Assembly: GCF_003583935.1 (NCBI RefSeq)
Contig: NZ_QYRN01000012.1
Location: 1 to 64,000, forward strand
Direction: 5' to 3'
Source: Aureimonas flava
Lineage (GTDB): Bacteria > Pseudomonadota > Alphaproteobacteria > Rhizobiales > Rhizobiaceae
Length of the DNA: 64,000 nucleotides
A program made the translations under genes and the position numbers. The notes under the pieces are model-generated. The model worked only from the letters and a program-made list of their open reading frames with translations, searched no databases and was not told the origin of the DNA. Shown here in pieces: positions 27,150 to 36,738 of the stretch. Every line of letters begins with the position of its first letter. Position 1 is the first letter of the stretch.

Positions 27150-27886
27150 CAGACGTCCTCCCCCGCGGCGGCCGGCGCGGCGGCCGTCTCGCGCCGACGC
27201 ACCGTGCGCTGCTCGATGTGCTTCTCCGGGCCGGCCACGTGGACGATGCGCTGCACGAAGATGCCCGGCGTGTGGATCTGGTCCGCGTCGATCGAGCCGA
27301 CCGGCACCAGGTGCTCGACCTCGGCCACCGTCGTCTTGGCGGCGGTGGCCATCATCGGATTGAAGTTGCGCGCCGTCTTCCGGTAGACGAGGTTTCCTTG
27401 CGCGTCGCCCGTGTGGGCGTGGACGATGGCGAGGTCGGCGAACAGCCCGCGCTCCATCACGTAGGCTTCGCCGTCGAACTCGCGCACCTCCTTGCCCTCG
27501 GCGATCAGCGTGCCGACGCCGGTGCGGGTGAAGAAGGCGGGGATGCCCGCGCCACCGGCCCGGATGCGCTCGGCGAGCGTGCCCTGCGGATTGAACTCCA
27601 GCTCCAGCTCGCCCGACAGGTACTGCTGGGCGAAGAGCTTGTTCTCGCCGACATAGGACGAGATCATCTTGGCGATCTGGCGGGTGGCGAGCAGCCGGCC
27701 GAGGCCGATCCCGTCGACGCCCGCGTTGTTGGAGATCACGGTCAGGCCCTTGACGCCGGACGCCTGCACCGCGTCGATCAGCGCCTCGGGAATGCCGCAC
27801 AGGCCGAAGCCGCCGGCCATGACCACCATGTCGTCGCGCAGGAGCCCGGCCAGGGCCTCCACCGCCGTCGAACGAACCTTCCGCAC
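27149..27886 (-). CDS. 3-oxoacid CoA-transferase subunit A
   Basis: 245 residues; family I alpha-subunit signatures [16 protein letters not shown] (near 25-40), [63 protein letters not shown] at 27886 is preferred because GGGAGG lies eight bases upstream and homologues begin shortly before the GGFG loop; the upstream ATG would add 34 basic residues overlapping the divergent regulator's leader. First gene of the two-gene operon, divergent from a PAS-LuxR regulator. Confidence 0.92.
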   Translation of the reverse strand: MRKVRSTAVEALAGLLRDDMVVMAGGFGLCGIPEALIDAVQASGVKGLTVISNNAGVDGIGLGRLLATRQIAKMISSYVGENKLFAQQYLSGELELEFNPQGTLAERIRAGGAGIPAFFTRTGVGTLIAEGKEVREFDGEAYVMERGLFADLAIVHAHTGDAQGNLVYRKTARNFNPMMATAAKTTVAEVEHLVPVGSIDADQIHTPGIFVQRIVHVAGPEKHIEQRTVRRRETAAAPAAAGEDV

Positions 27887-27978
27887 CGTCGCGCCTCCCG
27901 TCGCCGACCGCGCGAGGCGGCCTCCATGACGGAAGCTAGAGCTTGCCCGATGGCTGCGGCGAGTCGTATTTCTACGGC

Positions 27979-28560
27979 ATGTCCGCACTGCCCCGGCGTC
28001 CCGGCGAACCCGACACGGCCCCGCGCTTCGCGCTGGCGGAGCTGCCCGTGCCGCTGGTGTTCGCCACCCATCGCATCATCCGCGACTGCAACGCCGAGTT
28101 CGCCGCGCTGTTCGGCTTCGAGCGGGCCGAGCTCCTGGATACCAGCTTCTCGCGCCTCTATCCCCGGCTCGACGACTTCGTGCGCACCGGCGAGATGTGG
28201 CGCAGCCACCTGCCCGGAGGCCAGGTGTTCCAGGACGAGCGCATCATGCGCGGGGCGATGGGGCGGCGCTTCTGGGCCCGCGTCAACGGGCGCTCGCGCC
28301 GCGCGGCGGACCCGTTCGCGGAGGCGATCTATTGCTTCGAGCCGCTGAACCGCCCGGTCTCGGGGGCGACGCTGCGGCTCAGCGGGCGCCAGCGCCAGAT
28401 CCTGGCGCTGGTGGCGCAGGGGCGCACCAATGCCGAGATCGCGGCGGCCGTCGGCCTGTCGCGGCGCACGGTGGAGGCGCACCGCCTGCGCCTGTCGCGC
28501 GCGGCGGGCGTGCGCAACGGGGCCGAGCTCGTGGCCTGGTTCCTGGCGGACGGCGGCTGA
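27979..28560 (+). CDS. PAS-LuxR transcriptional regulator
   Basis: 193 residues: PAS-like sensor domain (about 20-110, PLVFATHRIIRDCNAEFAALFGFERAELL) and C-terminal LuxR HTH (about 130-190, LSGRQRQILALVAQGRTNAEIAAAVGLSRRTVEAHRLRL). No receiver, so activity likely depends on a ligand or cofactor in the PAS domain. The ATG at 27979 is used; a TTG 12 codons upstream is possible. Divergent from the CoA-transferase genes with 92 bp between them, so it probably controls ketone-body-type metabolism there; CGTA-TTTC-TACG just before its start could be an operator (weak). Confidence 0.85.
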   Translation: MSALPRRPGEPDTAPRFALAELPVPLVFATHRIIRDCNAEFAALFGFERAELLDTSFSRLYPRLDDFVRTGEMWRSHLPGGQVFQDERIMRGAMGRRFWARVNGRSRRAADPFAEAIYCFEPLNRPVSGATLRLSGRQRQILALVAQGRTNAEIAAAVGLSRRTVEAHRLRLSRAAGVRNGAELVAWFLADGG

Positions 28561-28566
28561 GGACAC

Positions 28567-28764
28567 TCAGTGCCGCGTCTGCCGCATCGGCTGGACGACG
28601 TCGGTCGCGGATCGGAGCGGGCGCGCGGCGGCCGGAAAGGGCCGCGCCGGGCCGGCCGGCACGCCCCAGTGGAAGCCGGGCCCGACGGCCGAGCCGAAGG
28701 CGGCGGGAAAGGCCCCGGCGGCGGATGGGGAGGCGCGGGGACGAAGCGGGATGATCGCTGTCAT
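28567..28764 (-). CDS. Possible small protein (65 residues)
   Basis: In the 384-bp gap between the LuxR gene and RNase D, a minus-strand frame begins MTAIIPLRPRASPSAAGAF and is rich in Ala, Pro and Arg. A GAGGAA ribosome site eight bases before the ATG is the main support. No family is recognised and GC-rich DNA gives such frames by chance, so this may not be a gene. The remainder of the gap (28765-28944) holds nothing I can identify. Confidence 0.35.
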   Translation of the reverse strand: MTAIIPLRPRASPSAAGAFPAAFGSAVGPGFHWGVPAGPARPFPAAARPLRSATDVVQPMRQTRH

Positions 28765-28944
28765 GGTCGTGTTCCTCGTATCAACGCGACCAGAGGTAGA
28801 CCCTCGCGGTTTCGCGCCGATTTCGTGGATGTTTCGCGGTGCCCGCGTCGGACCGGGGTTTGGCGCGCGATGGAAATCCGCTATGGCCACGCCATCGCTC
28901 GCAACACGAGAGGCGCCCCGGCCGTGGGGCCCGGAGACAGTTCC

Positions 28945-29571
28945 ATGACGATCCGCGTTCACAAGGGCGACCTTCCCGACCTCGCCCGCTACACCGGGTC
29001 GGTGGCGATCGACACGGAGACGCTCGGCCTCGATACCCGGCGCGACCGGCTCTGCGTGGTGCAGCTCTCGCCCGGCGACGGCACCGCCGACATCGTGCAG
29101 ATCGCCAAGGGGCAGCGCGAGGCGCCCAACCTGTGCGCGCTGCTGGCCGACACCGGCAAGCGCAAGATCTTCCACTACGCCCGCTTCGACATCGCCGCCC
29201 TGTTCCATGCCTTCGGCGTGATGACGCAGCCCGTGTTCTGCACCAAGATCGCCTCGCGCCTGACGCGCACCTACACCGACCGCCACGGGCTCAAGGACCT
29301 GTCGAAGGAGCTGATCGGGGTGGACCTGTCGAAGCAGCAGCAGTCCTCCGACTGGGCCGCCGAGACGCTGACCCCGGCCCAGCTCGACTACGCCGCCTCG
29401 GACGTCCTCTACCTGCACGACCTGATGGGCGTGCTCCTGAAGCGGCTGGAGCGCGAGGACCGGCTGGCGCTGGCCGAAGCCTCCTTCGCCTACCTGCCGA
29501 CGCGCGCCCGGCTGGATCTCCTTGGCTGGGACGAGGAGGACATCTTCTCGCACTCGGTCGCCCGGTCCTGA
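28945..29571 (+). CDS. rnd: Short ribonuclease D-like 3'-5' exonuclease
   Basis: 208 residues, only the DEDD exonuclease domain, without the HRDC repeats of the 375-residue E. coli enzyme. Exo I is AIDTETLGL (Asp23, Glu25), Exo II KIFHYARFDIAAL and Exo III YAASDVLYLHDLM with the DEDDy tyrosine. This short form is common in alphaproteobacteria, where it trims RNA 3' ends such as tRNA precursors. The ATG at 28945 follows GGAGACAG. Downstream a perfect 18-base palindrome (29589-29606) may terminate the transcript. Confidence 0.9.
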   Translation: MTIRVHKGDLPDLARYTGSVAIDTETLGLDTRRDRLCVVQLSPGDGTADIVQIAKGQREAPNLCALLADTGKRKIFHYARFDIAALFHAFGVMTQPVFCTKIASRLTRTYTDRHGLKDLSKELIGVDLSKQQQSSDWAAETLTPAQLDYAASDVLYLHDLMGVLLKRLEREDRLALAEASFAYLPTRARLDLLGWDEEDIFSHSVARS

Positions 29572-29588
29572 TCGCGGCGACGTGATCG

Positions 29589-29606
29589 GCCGATCGCGCG
29601 ATCGGC
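29589..29606. other. Perfect 18-base palindrome after the RNase D gene
   Basis: GCCGATCGC joined directly to GCGATCGGC, 17 bases past the stop codon. It could form a terminator hairpin or be a protein-binding site for the gene at 29779; no U-tract follows. Confidence 0.45.
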
Positions 29607-29778
29607 AGGGCACAACGGCAGCTCGCGCCCCTCGCGTTAACGGTTCGGAAAGGTCTTTTCCGGCCGTTCGATTCAATTGTCGCCTTCGGATTCCGGCTCC
29701 GGTGAGAGCCCCCGCGCTAGCGTCCTTCCCGTCGACCGGGGACCGGCGACGGGGATCAACCAGGGGGAACCGCAATCC

Positions 29779-30120
29779 ATGCAGAGCATCGAGCTTCGCC
29801 ATCAGCTGTCGGAACGCCGCCACGCGCTCGAGGAGCGCCGCTCCTTCTGCGACCGGGCCCGGGCCGACCGTCTCGTGGCGCTCTGGGCCGCCGGTCGGCT
29901 CGGCCTCGGCGACGAGGCGGCGGACGCCTATGCCGACACGGTGGTGCGCGCGGGCGTGAACTCGCCGGGCGGGCGCGGCGGCTTCGAGCGCATCGCCGCC
30001 GACCTCGCCGCCACGCCGGTGCATGTCGAGACCATCCGCTCGCACTACGCCATCGCCATGGCCGATCTCGACCGCCCCTTCGGCGCCGCGACCCTCGCCG
30101 CGGCGAGCCTGGGGGCCTGA
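29779..30120 (+). CDS. DUF1476 / ATPase inhibitor subunit zeta-like protein
   Basis: 113 residues. The segment RARADRLVALWAAGRLGLGDEAADAYADTVV matches the helical core of DUF1476 (F1-ATPase zeta subunit: RRNKLLGLWAAEKLGL...AEAYAKEVV), and the C-terminal HVETIRSHYAIAMADL also fits. In Paracoccus, zeta blocks F1-ATPase rotation with its N-terminal segment; here the N-terminus (MQSIELRHQLSERRHAL) differs from the usual MTTFDDREKAFE start, so inhibitory function is uncertain. A GGGGGA site precedes the ATG. Single gene, convergent with the biotin carboxylase gene. Confidence 0.72.
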   Translation: MQSIELRHQLSERRHALEERRSFCDRARADRLVALWAAGRLGLGDEAADAYADTVVRAGVNSPGGRGGFERIAADLAATPVHVETIRSHYAIAMADLDRPFGAATLAAASLGA

Positions 30121-30166
30121 CGCGCCTGACGCGCCGGGCGCGCGCCCGCTTCGGGCGGGCCGCGGC

Positions 30167-31900
30167 TCAGGCGGGCCCGGCCACGATCCGGGCCAGCGCC
30201 TCGCCCGCCTGGAGATAGGCGCCGGGCGTCGCCTGCAGCGCGACGGTGCCCGCGACGGGGGCCGTCACCTGCGTCTCCATCTTCATCGCCTCCATCACGG
30301 CGACGACCTGGCCGGCCTCCACCGCCGCGCCGTCCTCGACCCGCCATCCCTGAAGCGTGCCCGCGACCGGCGCGGCCACGAGGCCGGGATCGGCGGGCGC
30401 GGCCTCCGGCGCGTCGGCCGCCGCCGACGAGGGCGCGCCGAGCCGCGACAGGAGCGCGGCCGGCAGGCCGAGGACGTGGCGCCGTCCGTCGATCTCCACG
30501 GGCAGGCGCAGCATGTCGGGCCCGTCCACCGGCTCGGGCCGCGCGGCGGCGGCGAGATCGGTGGCGAAGTCGGTCTCGATCCAGCGGGTGTGGACGCGGA
30601 AGGTCTCGCCCGCGAAGTCCTCCGCCTCCACCACCGCGCGGTGGAACGGCAGGACGGTGGCGACGCCCTCCACCGCGAACTCGGCGAGCGCGCGGCGGGC
30701 ACGGGCGAGCGCCTCAGCGCGGGTCGGCGCGGTGACCACCAGCTTGGCCATCATGGAATCGAAGTGGCCGGGGATCACCGAGCCGGACACGACCCCCGCA
30801 TCGACCCGCACGCCCGGCCCGGACGGCGGCTCGAAGCGCACGACCGCGCCCGGCGTCGGCAGGAAGCCGCGCGCCGGATCCTCCGCGTTGATGCGGAACT
30901 CGATCGAATGGCCGCGTGGGGAGGGCGTCTCGCGCAGCCGCAGCGGCTCGCCGTCGGCGATGCGCAGCTGCTCCACCACCAGGTCGAGGCCCGTGGTCTC
31001 CTCCGTCACCGGGTGCTCGACCTGGAGCCGGGTGTTGACCTCCAGGAACGAGATCGTGCCGTCGGCGCCCAGGAGGAACTCCACCGTGCCGGCGCCCACG
31101 TAGCCGGCCTCGGCGCACACGGCGCGCGCGCCCTCGTGGATGCGCGCGCGCTGCTCGGGCGTCAGGAAGGGGGCGGGCGCCTCCTCCACCAGCTTCTGGT
31201 TGCGGCGCTGGAGCGAGCAGTCGCGCGTGCCCACCACCAGCACCGTGCCGTGCCGGTCCGCCAGCACCTGCGCCTCGACGTGGCGCGGCCGGTCCAGGAA
31301 GCGCTCCACGTAGCACTCGCCGCGCCCGAAGGCCCCCTCGGCCTCGCGCGTGGCGGAGGCGAAGAGCTCCTCCACCTCGCCGAGGCTCCAGGCGACCTTC
31401 ATGCCCCGGCCGCCGCCGCCGAAGGCCGCCTTGATGGCGATCGGCAGCCCGTGCGCCTCGGCGAAGGCCAGCGCCTCGGCGCCGTCGCGCACCGGCCCGT
31501 CGGAACCGGGCACCAGCGGCGCGCCGACGCGGGCCGCGATCTCGCGGGCGCGCGTCTTGTCGCCCAGGGCCTCGATCACCGAAGCGTCCGGTCCGATCCA
31601 GATCAGCCCCGCCTCCACCACGGCGCGCGCGAATTCGGGGCGCTCGGACAGGAAGCCGTAGCCCGGATGCACCGCGTCGGCGCCGGACCGGCGCGCCACG
31701 TCCAGGAGCTTGGCGATGTCGAGATAGGTCTCGGCCGGTGCGTTGCCGCCGAGGCCGTGCGCCTCGTCGGCGTGGCGCACGAAGGGGGCGTCGGCGTCGC
31801 AGTCGGCATAGACCGCGACCGAGCGCACGCCGCGGTCGCGGCAGGCCCGCACGATGCGCAGGGCGATCTCGCCGCGATTGGCGATCAGGACTTTCTTCAT
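30167..31900 (-). CDS. Biotin carboxylase fused to biotin carboxyl carrier domain, in a 5-oxoprolinase-type operon
   Basis: 577 residues: biotin carboxylase (about 1-445; [32 protein letters not shown]-grasp loop [35 protein letters not shown]) and C-terminal biotinyl domain (about 500-577) with biotinylated Lys540 in [10 protein letters not shown]. Such proteins usually serve acyl-CoA carboxylases, but no carboxyltransferase subunit is present. Instead it follows, by 7 bp, a PxpB-PxpC fusion, whose two domains are homologous to the carboxyltransferase half of urea carboxylase. Together they would make a split urea-carboxylase-like enzyme (inference). Last gene of the operon. Confidence 0.9.
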   Translation of the reverse strand: MKKVLIANRGEIALRIVRACRDRGVRSVAVYADCDADAPFVRHADEAHGLGGNAPAETYLDIAKLLDVARRSGADAVHPGYGFLSERPEFARAVVEAGLIWIGPDASVIEALGDKTRAREIAARVGAPLVPGSDGPVRDGAEALAFAEAHGLPIAIKAAFGGGGRGMKVAWSLGEVEELFASATREAEGAFGRGECYVERFLDRPRHVEAQVLADRHGTVLVVGTRDCSLQRRNQKLVEEAPAPFLTPEQRARIHEGARAVCAEAGYVGAGTVEFLLGADGTISFLEVNTRLQVEHPVTEETTGLDLVVEQLRIADGEPLRLRETPSPRGHSIEFRINAEDPARGFLPTPGAVVRFEPPSGPGVRVDAGVVSGSVIPGHFDSMMAKLVVTAPTRAEALARARRALAEFAVEGVATVLPFHRAVVEAEDFAGETFRVHTRWIETDFATDLAAAARPEPVDGPDMLRLPVEIDGRRHVLGLPAALLSRLGAPSSAAADAPEAAPADPGLVAAPVAGTLQGWRVEDGAAVEAGQVVAVMEAMKMETQVTAPVAGTVALQATPGAYLQAGEALARIVAGPA

Positions 31901-31907
31901 GGTGGAC

Positions 31908-33518
31908 CTACGGGCGTTCGGGTTCGATCTCGGCGAAGGGCCGGATCACGTGGAAGCGGATGCGCGCGCCCACGGGGAGCTGCGCGGCGAGGTCGAGGTG
32001 GTGCTCCGCCAGGGTCGCGATCACCGGATAGCCGCCGGTCAGCGGATGGTCGGCCATGAACAGCACCGGCTGGCCGTCGTGGGGCACCTGGATCGCGCCG
32101 TTGGCGGTGCCCTCGCTCGGCAGTTCCGCCGCCGGGTCGCGGCGCTCCAGCGGCCTCTCGCCCCGGATGCGCAGGCCGACGCGGTTGGACAGCGGCGTGA
32201 CGGTCCACTCCTGGGCGGTCAACGTCTCGACGCCGCGCGGGGTGAACCACTCCGTGCGCGGTCCCATCACGATGTCCAGCACCACCGTCTCGCCGGCGGC
32301 GGGCAGACGGGCCGGCGCGGGTTCGGGATCGCCCACGGCCGGGCCGCCGACGCGCGGCCGGATCGCCAGCCGGTCGCCCGCCGCGACCGGTGGCGGGCCG
32401 AGGCGGGCGAGCGAATCCACCGAGGCCGAGCCGAGAACCGGTTCGACCGCGAAGCCGCCCCGGGCGGCCAGATAGGTGCGCAGGCCACGGCTCGGCGCCA
32501 CGAGGGCGACCCGGTCGCCCGGCTCCAGCGACACGGGCCGGCCGGCCGGCGCCACGCGGCGCCGACCGGCCGCGTCGCGGATCTCCAGAGCGGCGTCCGT
32601 GCCGGCCAGGGCCACCACGGCGGCGCCGTCGGCCTTGAAGCGGAAGCCCCCCCCTACGATCTCCAGCGCCGGCGTGCCCGGCGGGTTACCGACGAGGCGG
32701 TTGCCAGCGTGGAGCGCCGACCGGTCCAGCGCGCCGGCGGCCGAGACGCCCTGCGCCGCCTGCCCCGGCCGCCCGTCGTCCTGGAACAGCGGGGGCATCG
32801 GCGCGTCGCTCACCCGCAGGCTCGTGCCGCCATGCGGCGCGGCCGGCGCCGTAGGCGCGCCACGCGCGGCCTCGCGCGCGGCGATCGCATCGAAGGCGCC
32901 CCGGTCGGCGAGCGGCGTGAAGCGCACGCGCGTGCCCGGCTGGAACAGGGCCGCCGGCTCGCGCGAGAGGTCGAACATGCGCAGCGGCGTCGTGCCGATG
33001 AGCTGCCAGCCGCCCGGCCCCTCCTGGGGATAGACGCCGGCGAAGTGTCCGGCCAGCGCCACCGTGCCCGCCGGAATGCGGGTGCGCGGGCTCTGGCGCC
33101 GCGCCACGTGGAGCGCCGGGTCGCCGTCCACCAGGTAGCCGAAGCCGGGCGCGAAGCCGGTGAAGGCGACGGTGAACTCGCAGGCCGTGTGCCGCGCGAC
33201 CACCTCGTCGGGCGCAAGGCCGGTGAGCCGCGCGACCTCGGCCAGGTCCTCGCCGTCGTAGAGCGTCGGGATCTCCACGAGACGCTCGGACGGGGCGGCC
33301 CTCGCCGACAGGTCGCGGGCACGCAGGTCGGCGGCGAACGCGCCGAGGTCCGGCGGCGCGCCCGGCCGGAAGCGCACCAGAAGCGTGCGCGCGGCCGGCA
33401 CGATCTCCTCGATTGCGGCCAGGGGACGCGCCTCCAGCGAGGCGAACAGCGCCAGCGTCTCGTCGAGGTCGGCGAGCTCGACCAGGACCGAGCGGAGGCT
33501 CACGGGAAGGATGCGCAT
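31908..33518 (-). CDS. pxpBC: 5-oxoprolinase subunits B and C fused (KipI-KipA / AHS1-AHS2)
   Basis: 536 residues. Residues about 1-220 are PxpB/KipI (AHS1; [21 protein letters not shown], then [20 protein letters not shown]) and about 255-530 are PxpC/KipA (AHS2; [61 protein letters not shown]). PxpABC hydrolyses 5-oxoproline to glutamate with ATP; in most bacteria B and C are separate. ATG at 33518 is chosen over one 22 codons upstream that would overlap the previous gene. Spaced 10 bp after the ycsI-like gene. Confidence 0.93.
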   Translation of the reverse strand: MRILPVSLRSVLVELADLDETLALFASLEARPLAAIEEIVPAARTLLVRFRPGAPPDLGAFAADLRARDLSARAAPSERLVEIPTLYDGEDLAEVARLTGLAPDEVVARHTACEFTVAFTGFAPGFGYLVDGDPALHVARRQSPRTRIPAGTVALAGHFAGVYPQEGPGGWQLIGTTPLRMFDLSREPAALFQPGTRVRFTPLADRGAFDAIAAREAARGAPTAPAAPHGGTSLRVSDAPMPPLFQDDGRPGQAAQGVSAAGALDRSALHAGNRLVGNPPGTPALEIVGGGFRFKADGAAVVALAGTDAALEIRDAAGRRRVAPAGRPVSLEPGDRVALVAPSRGLRTYLAARGGFAVEPVLGSASVDSLARLGPPPVAAGDRLAIRPRVGGPAVGDPEPAPARLPAAGETVVLDIVMGPRTEWFTPRGVETLTAQEWTVTPLSNRVGLRIRGERPLERRDPAAELPSEGTANGAIQVPHDGQPVLFMADHPLTGGYPVIATLAEHHLDLAAQLPVGARIRFHVIRPFAEIEPERP

Positions 33519-33528
33519 GGGCGGCTTC

Positions 33529-34332
33529 TCAGACGTGGTAGGCGGCGTCGGGAACGTCGGTGACGAACATGTGTCCGGGCGCATGGGTCACGGCGAAGGG
33601 CACGCGCGAGGCCATCACGGCGGCTTGGGGCGTGACGCCGCAGGCCCAGAACACGGGCACCTCGCCCGGCTCGACGCGGACCGGATCGCCGAAGTCGGGG
33701 CGCGCGAGATCGGCGATGCCGAGCCCCGCGGGGTCGCCGACATGGACGGGCGCGCCGTGCACGGCGGGGAAGCGGCCGCTGATCAGGGCGGCATCGGCCA
33801 CCCGCCCGGCGGGGATCGGGCGCATGGACACGACCATCGGACCCTGGAGGCGCCCCGCCGGCCGGCAGGGGCGGTTGGTGAGGTACATCGGCACGTTGGT
33901 GCCGTCCGCGATGTGGCGCACCTCGATGCCCGCCTCCTGGAGCGGCGTCTCGAAGGTGAAGGAGCAGCCGATCAGGAAGGTGACGAGGTCGCCGGCCGCC
34001 TCGAAGGCGGCGGCGGCGTCGGGCACCTCGGCGGCGAGCGCGCCGTCGCGCCACACCCGGTAGAGCGGGATGTCGCGCGCGACGTCGGCGCCCTCGGCGA
34101 GCACGGTGGCGCGCGAGCCGGGGTCGGTGACGTCCAGGACGGGGCAGCTCCTGGGGTTGCGCTGGGCGTAGAGCAGGAAGTCGAAGGCCCAGTCGCGCGG
34201 CAGCGCGATCATGTTGGCCTGCGTCAGGCCCGGCGCGACGCCGGCGGTGGGCCGAACCAGGCCGGCGCGATAGCGGGCGCGCGCGGCGCGGCCCGCCTCG
34301 CGCAGGAGCTCGCTCTTGGACGGTGCGCTCAC
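33529..34332 (-). CDS. YcsI/DUF1445 putative hydro-lyase
   Basis: 267 residues of the DUF1445 (D-glutamate cyclase-like) family: [70 protein letters not shown] and [14 protein letters not shown]. Bacillus YcsI lies in the same ycsFGI-kip operon. Mammalian relatives turn D-glutamate into 5-oxo-D-proline, so a link to oxoproline stereoisomers is reasonable but unproven. GTG at 34332 has GGGGGAGGAG just upstream, overlapping the end of pxpA's 3' region. Confidence 0.9.
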   Translation of the reverse strand: MSAPSKSELLREAGRAARARYRAGLVRPTAGVAPGLTQANMIALPRDWAFDFLLYAQRNPRSCPVLDVTDPGSRATVLAEGADVARDIPLYRVWRDGALAAEVPDAAAAFEAAGDLVTFLIGCSFTFETPLQEAGIEVRHIADGTNVPMYLTNRPCRPAGRLQGPMVVSMRPIPAGRVADAALISGRFPAVHGAPVHVGDPAGLGIADLARPDFGDPVRVEPGEVPVFWACGVTPQAAVMASRVPFAVTHAPGHMFVTDVPDAAYHV

Positions 34333-34346
34333 CGGCTCCTCCCCCC

Positions 34347-35120
34347 TCAGGCCGCCGCGAAGGGGCGCACCGCGACCCCGTCGGCTTCCAGGCGCTCGCG
34401 CACGGCCGCGGCGATCCGCACCGCGCCGGGACTGTCGCCGTGGACGCAGATGGAATCGGCCTCCAGCCGGATCACGGAGCCGTCCACGGCCTCGATCTCG
34501 CCGGTGGCCGCGAGCCTTGCCATGCGCTCGGCGACCAGGGCGGGGTCGTGGATCACCGCGCCCGCCTCGCGGCGCGAGACCAGCGTGCCCGCCGGCGTGT
34601 AGGCGCGGTCGGCGAAGGCCTCCGACACCGTGCGCAGGCCCGCGTCCCGCGCCAGCGCCACCAGCGGCGCGTTGGCGAGGCACATCAGCACCAAGGAGGG
34701 ATCGGCCGCCAGGATGGCCTCCACCACGTCGCGGCCCTGCCGCGCGTCGGCTGCGATCGTGTTGTAGAGCGCGCCGTGCGGCTTGACGTAGGTGACGCGC
34801 GTGCCGGCGGCGGCGGCGGCGGCCAGGCCCTTGAGCGCGCCGATCTGGTAGACCACGTCGGCGCGCAGGTCCTCGGAGGCGACGTCCATGGCGCGGCGGC
34901 CGAAGCCGCCGCGATCGGGATAGGAGACGTGGGCGCCCACCGCCACGCCGCGCTGCGCCGCCGCCCGCAGCGTGCGCAGGATGCCGGCCGGGTCGCCCGC
35001 GTGGAAGCCGCAGGCGACGTTCGCCGAGGAGACGAGACCCAGCATGGTCTCGTCCTCGCCCATGGTCCAGGCGCCGTAGCTCTCGCCGAGGTCGCTGTTG
35101 AGATCGATCGCTTGGGTCAT
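34347..35120 (-). CDS. pxpA: 5-oxoprolinase subunit A (LamB/YcsF family)
   Basis: 257 residues: [65 protein letters not shown] and [10 protein letters not shown] are the LamB/YcsF signatures with conserved Asp and His residues of a (beta/alpha)-barrel metal-type site. It is the third subunit of PxpABC 5-oxoprolinase. ATG at 35120, 17 bp after the transporter gene. Cytosolic. Confidence 0.95.
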   Translation of the reverse strand: MTQAIDLNSDLGESYGAWTMGEDETMLGLVSSANVACGFHAGDPAGILRTLRAAAQRGVAVGAHVSYPDRGGFGRRAMDVASEDLRADVVYQIGALKGLAAAAAAGTRVTYVKPHGALYNTIAADARQGRDVVEAILAADPSLVLMCLANAPLVALARDAGLRTVSEAFADRAYTPAGTLVSRREAGAVIHDPALVAERMARLAATGEIEAVDGSVIRLEADSICVHGDSPGAVRIAAAVRERLEADGVAVRPFAAA

Positions 35121-35137
35121 GCGCCGGGCTCCCGGGG

Positions 35138-36403
35138 TCACATCGAAAGGAAGGCGAAGATGGGGCCGATCGACCGGTAGCCCATCCACCAGGTCAGCGC
35201 GCAGGTGAGAACGCCGAGAACGGTGAGCCAGAGCGGATGGCGGTAGCCCGGCATCAGGTCGGGACGCGCCCAGGCCGCGTAGATGAAGATGGTGAGGCCG
35301 ATCGGCAGGATCAGGCCGTTGAAGCCGCCCACGAAGACCAGCAGCGCCGCCGGCGCGGTGCCGATGACAAGGTAGGCGGCCAGCGAGACGGCGATGAAGA
35401 CCACCGTCGACCAGGCGCGGCCGCGCTCGGTGAGCCGGGGGTTGAACGTGTTGAAGAAGGTGACCGACGTGTAGGCCGCGCCGATCACGCTGGTGATCGC
35501 CGCCGCCCACAGGACCACGCCGAAGAGGCGCAGGCCGAGTTCGCCCGTCGCGGCGTAGAAGGCCTGGGCGGCGGGGTTGGCAGCCTGTCCCGAGAGGTCC
35601 AGCGTCACGCCGCCGGCGACGACGCCGAGCACCGCCAGGAACAGGACGAATCGCATCACGCCCGTGACCGCGATGCCCGACAGGGCGGCGCGCGTCACCG
35701 GGCCGAGGTTCTCGATGCCCACCGTGCCCTTGTCGAGCATCCGGTGCGCGCCGGCATAGGTGATGTAGCCGCCCACCGTGCCGCCGACGATCGTGGTGAT
35801 GGTGGCGAAGTTGATCTCGTCGGGCCAGACGGTCTGGCGCAGCGCCTCGCCCACGGGCGGCGCCGAGGTGAAGGCGACGAACAGCGTCAGCGCGATCATC
35901 ACGAGGCCCAGAACGACGATGATGCGGTCCACCGCGACGCCGGCCCGCTTGGACGAGAAGATGCCGATGGCCACCAGCGCCGAGAGCGCGCCGCCGATCT
36001 TGGGGTCGAGCCCGACCAGCGCGTTGAGGCCGAGGCCCGAGCCGGCGATGTTGCCGATGTTGAAGATCAGGCCGCCGAAGATGATCAGCACCGCCAGGAC
36101 GTAGCCCGCGCCCGGGATGGCGGCGTTGGCGATGTCGGAGGCGCGCATGCGCGTCACCGCGACGATGCGCCAGATGTTGAGCTGCACCACGAAGTCGATC
36201 AGGACGGAGGCGAGGATGCCGAAGGCGAAGGCGGCGCCCATGGTGGCCGTGAAGGTCGCGGTCTGGGTGATGAAGCCGGGGCCGATGGCCGAGGTCGCCA
36301 TCAGGAACACGGCCGCGACGAGCGACGAGCGGCGGTCGGCGGCCGTTTGGACCAGGCCGGAAGGGGCCGGCGCGTCGGGGCGCCCGGAGGTGGCGGAATC
36401 CAT
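35138..36403 (-). CDS. YcsG-type Nramp-fold transporter of the pxp operon
   Basis: 421 residues, about eleven transmembrane helices. It belongs to the Nramp superfamily by overall layout and matches Bacillus YcsG by its place beside pxpA. However TM1 reads [18 protein letters not shown], without the Asp-Pro-Gly-Asn metal motif, and the TM6 region ([14 protein letters not shown]) lacks Met-Pro-His. Metal transport is therefore unlikely; uptake of 5-oxoproline or a related substrate is a reasonable guess from context. GAGGAGA precedes the ATG. First gene of the five-gene operon, divergent from a GntR regulator. Confidence 0.88.
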   Translation of the reverse strand: MDSATSGRPDAPAPSGLVQTAADRRSSLVAAVFLMATSAIGPGFITQTATFTATMGAAFAFGILASVLIDFVVQLNIWRIVAVTRMRASDIANAAIPGAGYVLAVLIIFGGLIFNIGNIAGSGLGLNALVGLDPKIGGALSALVAIGIFSSKRAGVAVDRIIVVLGLVMIALTLFVAFTSAPPVGEALRQTVWPDEINFATITTIVGGTVGGYITYAGAHRMLDKGTVGIENLGPVTRAALSGIAVTGVMRFVLFLAVLGVVAGGVTLDLSGQAANPAAQAFYAATGELGLRLFGVVLWAAAITSVIGAAYTSVTFFNTFNPRLTERGRAWSTVVFIAVSLAAYLVIGTAPAALLVFVGGFNGLILPIGLTIFIYAAWARPDLMPGYRHPLWLTVLGVLTCALTWWMGYRSIGPIFAFLSM

Positions 36404-36471
36404 GGAGTTCTCCTCTACGGGCGGCGCGCGCCGACGAAATAAGGCCGAATTGCGGATGCAGCTTGTTCCGA

Positions 36472-36500
36472 TTGAACCGTTGCGTCAACATTGTTCAACG
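36472..36500. promoter_or_regulatory. Candidate GntR operator and -35 element in the pxp divergent region
   Basis: The 335-bp gap 36404-36738 is GC-rich except for an AT-richer patch here. It has TTGAAC/GTTCAA (36472-36477, 36493-36498) and CGTTG/CAACG (36478-36482, 36496-36500) inverted repeats, and on the minus strand TTGACG (36488-36483), a good -35 for ycsG. The -10 is not clear. The rest of the gap shows nothing else I can name. Confidence 0.35.
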
Positions 36501-36738
36501 ATTTTTGCATGCCTGTCCTGCAATCTGTGCAGCGCACGGGCAGGTTGCGCGGGCGCCGACCAGGGTTCTGCCCAAGCGACGCTCATTTCCCCGCCGGCGC
36601 GCGGCGGGATCGGCGCGCGCGGCTTGATGTCGGGCCCCGGTTGAACGATGGTCGCGGCGACTGGAACGGGACGGGGAACGGCATGCCGAAGCGAGCGATC
36701 TGGGGGCGTCGCCCCGCGACCGGGCGCGGCCCCCGCGC

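Noticed and set aside
30023-32059. 678-codon plus-strand frame over the biotin carboxylase gene
   Set aside because: Shadow frame rich in His/Arg/Gly; the biotin carboxylase motifs on the minus strand are unambiguous.
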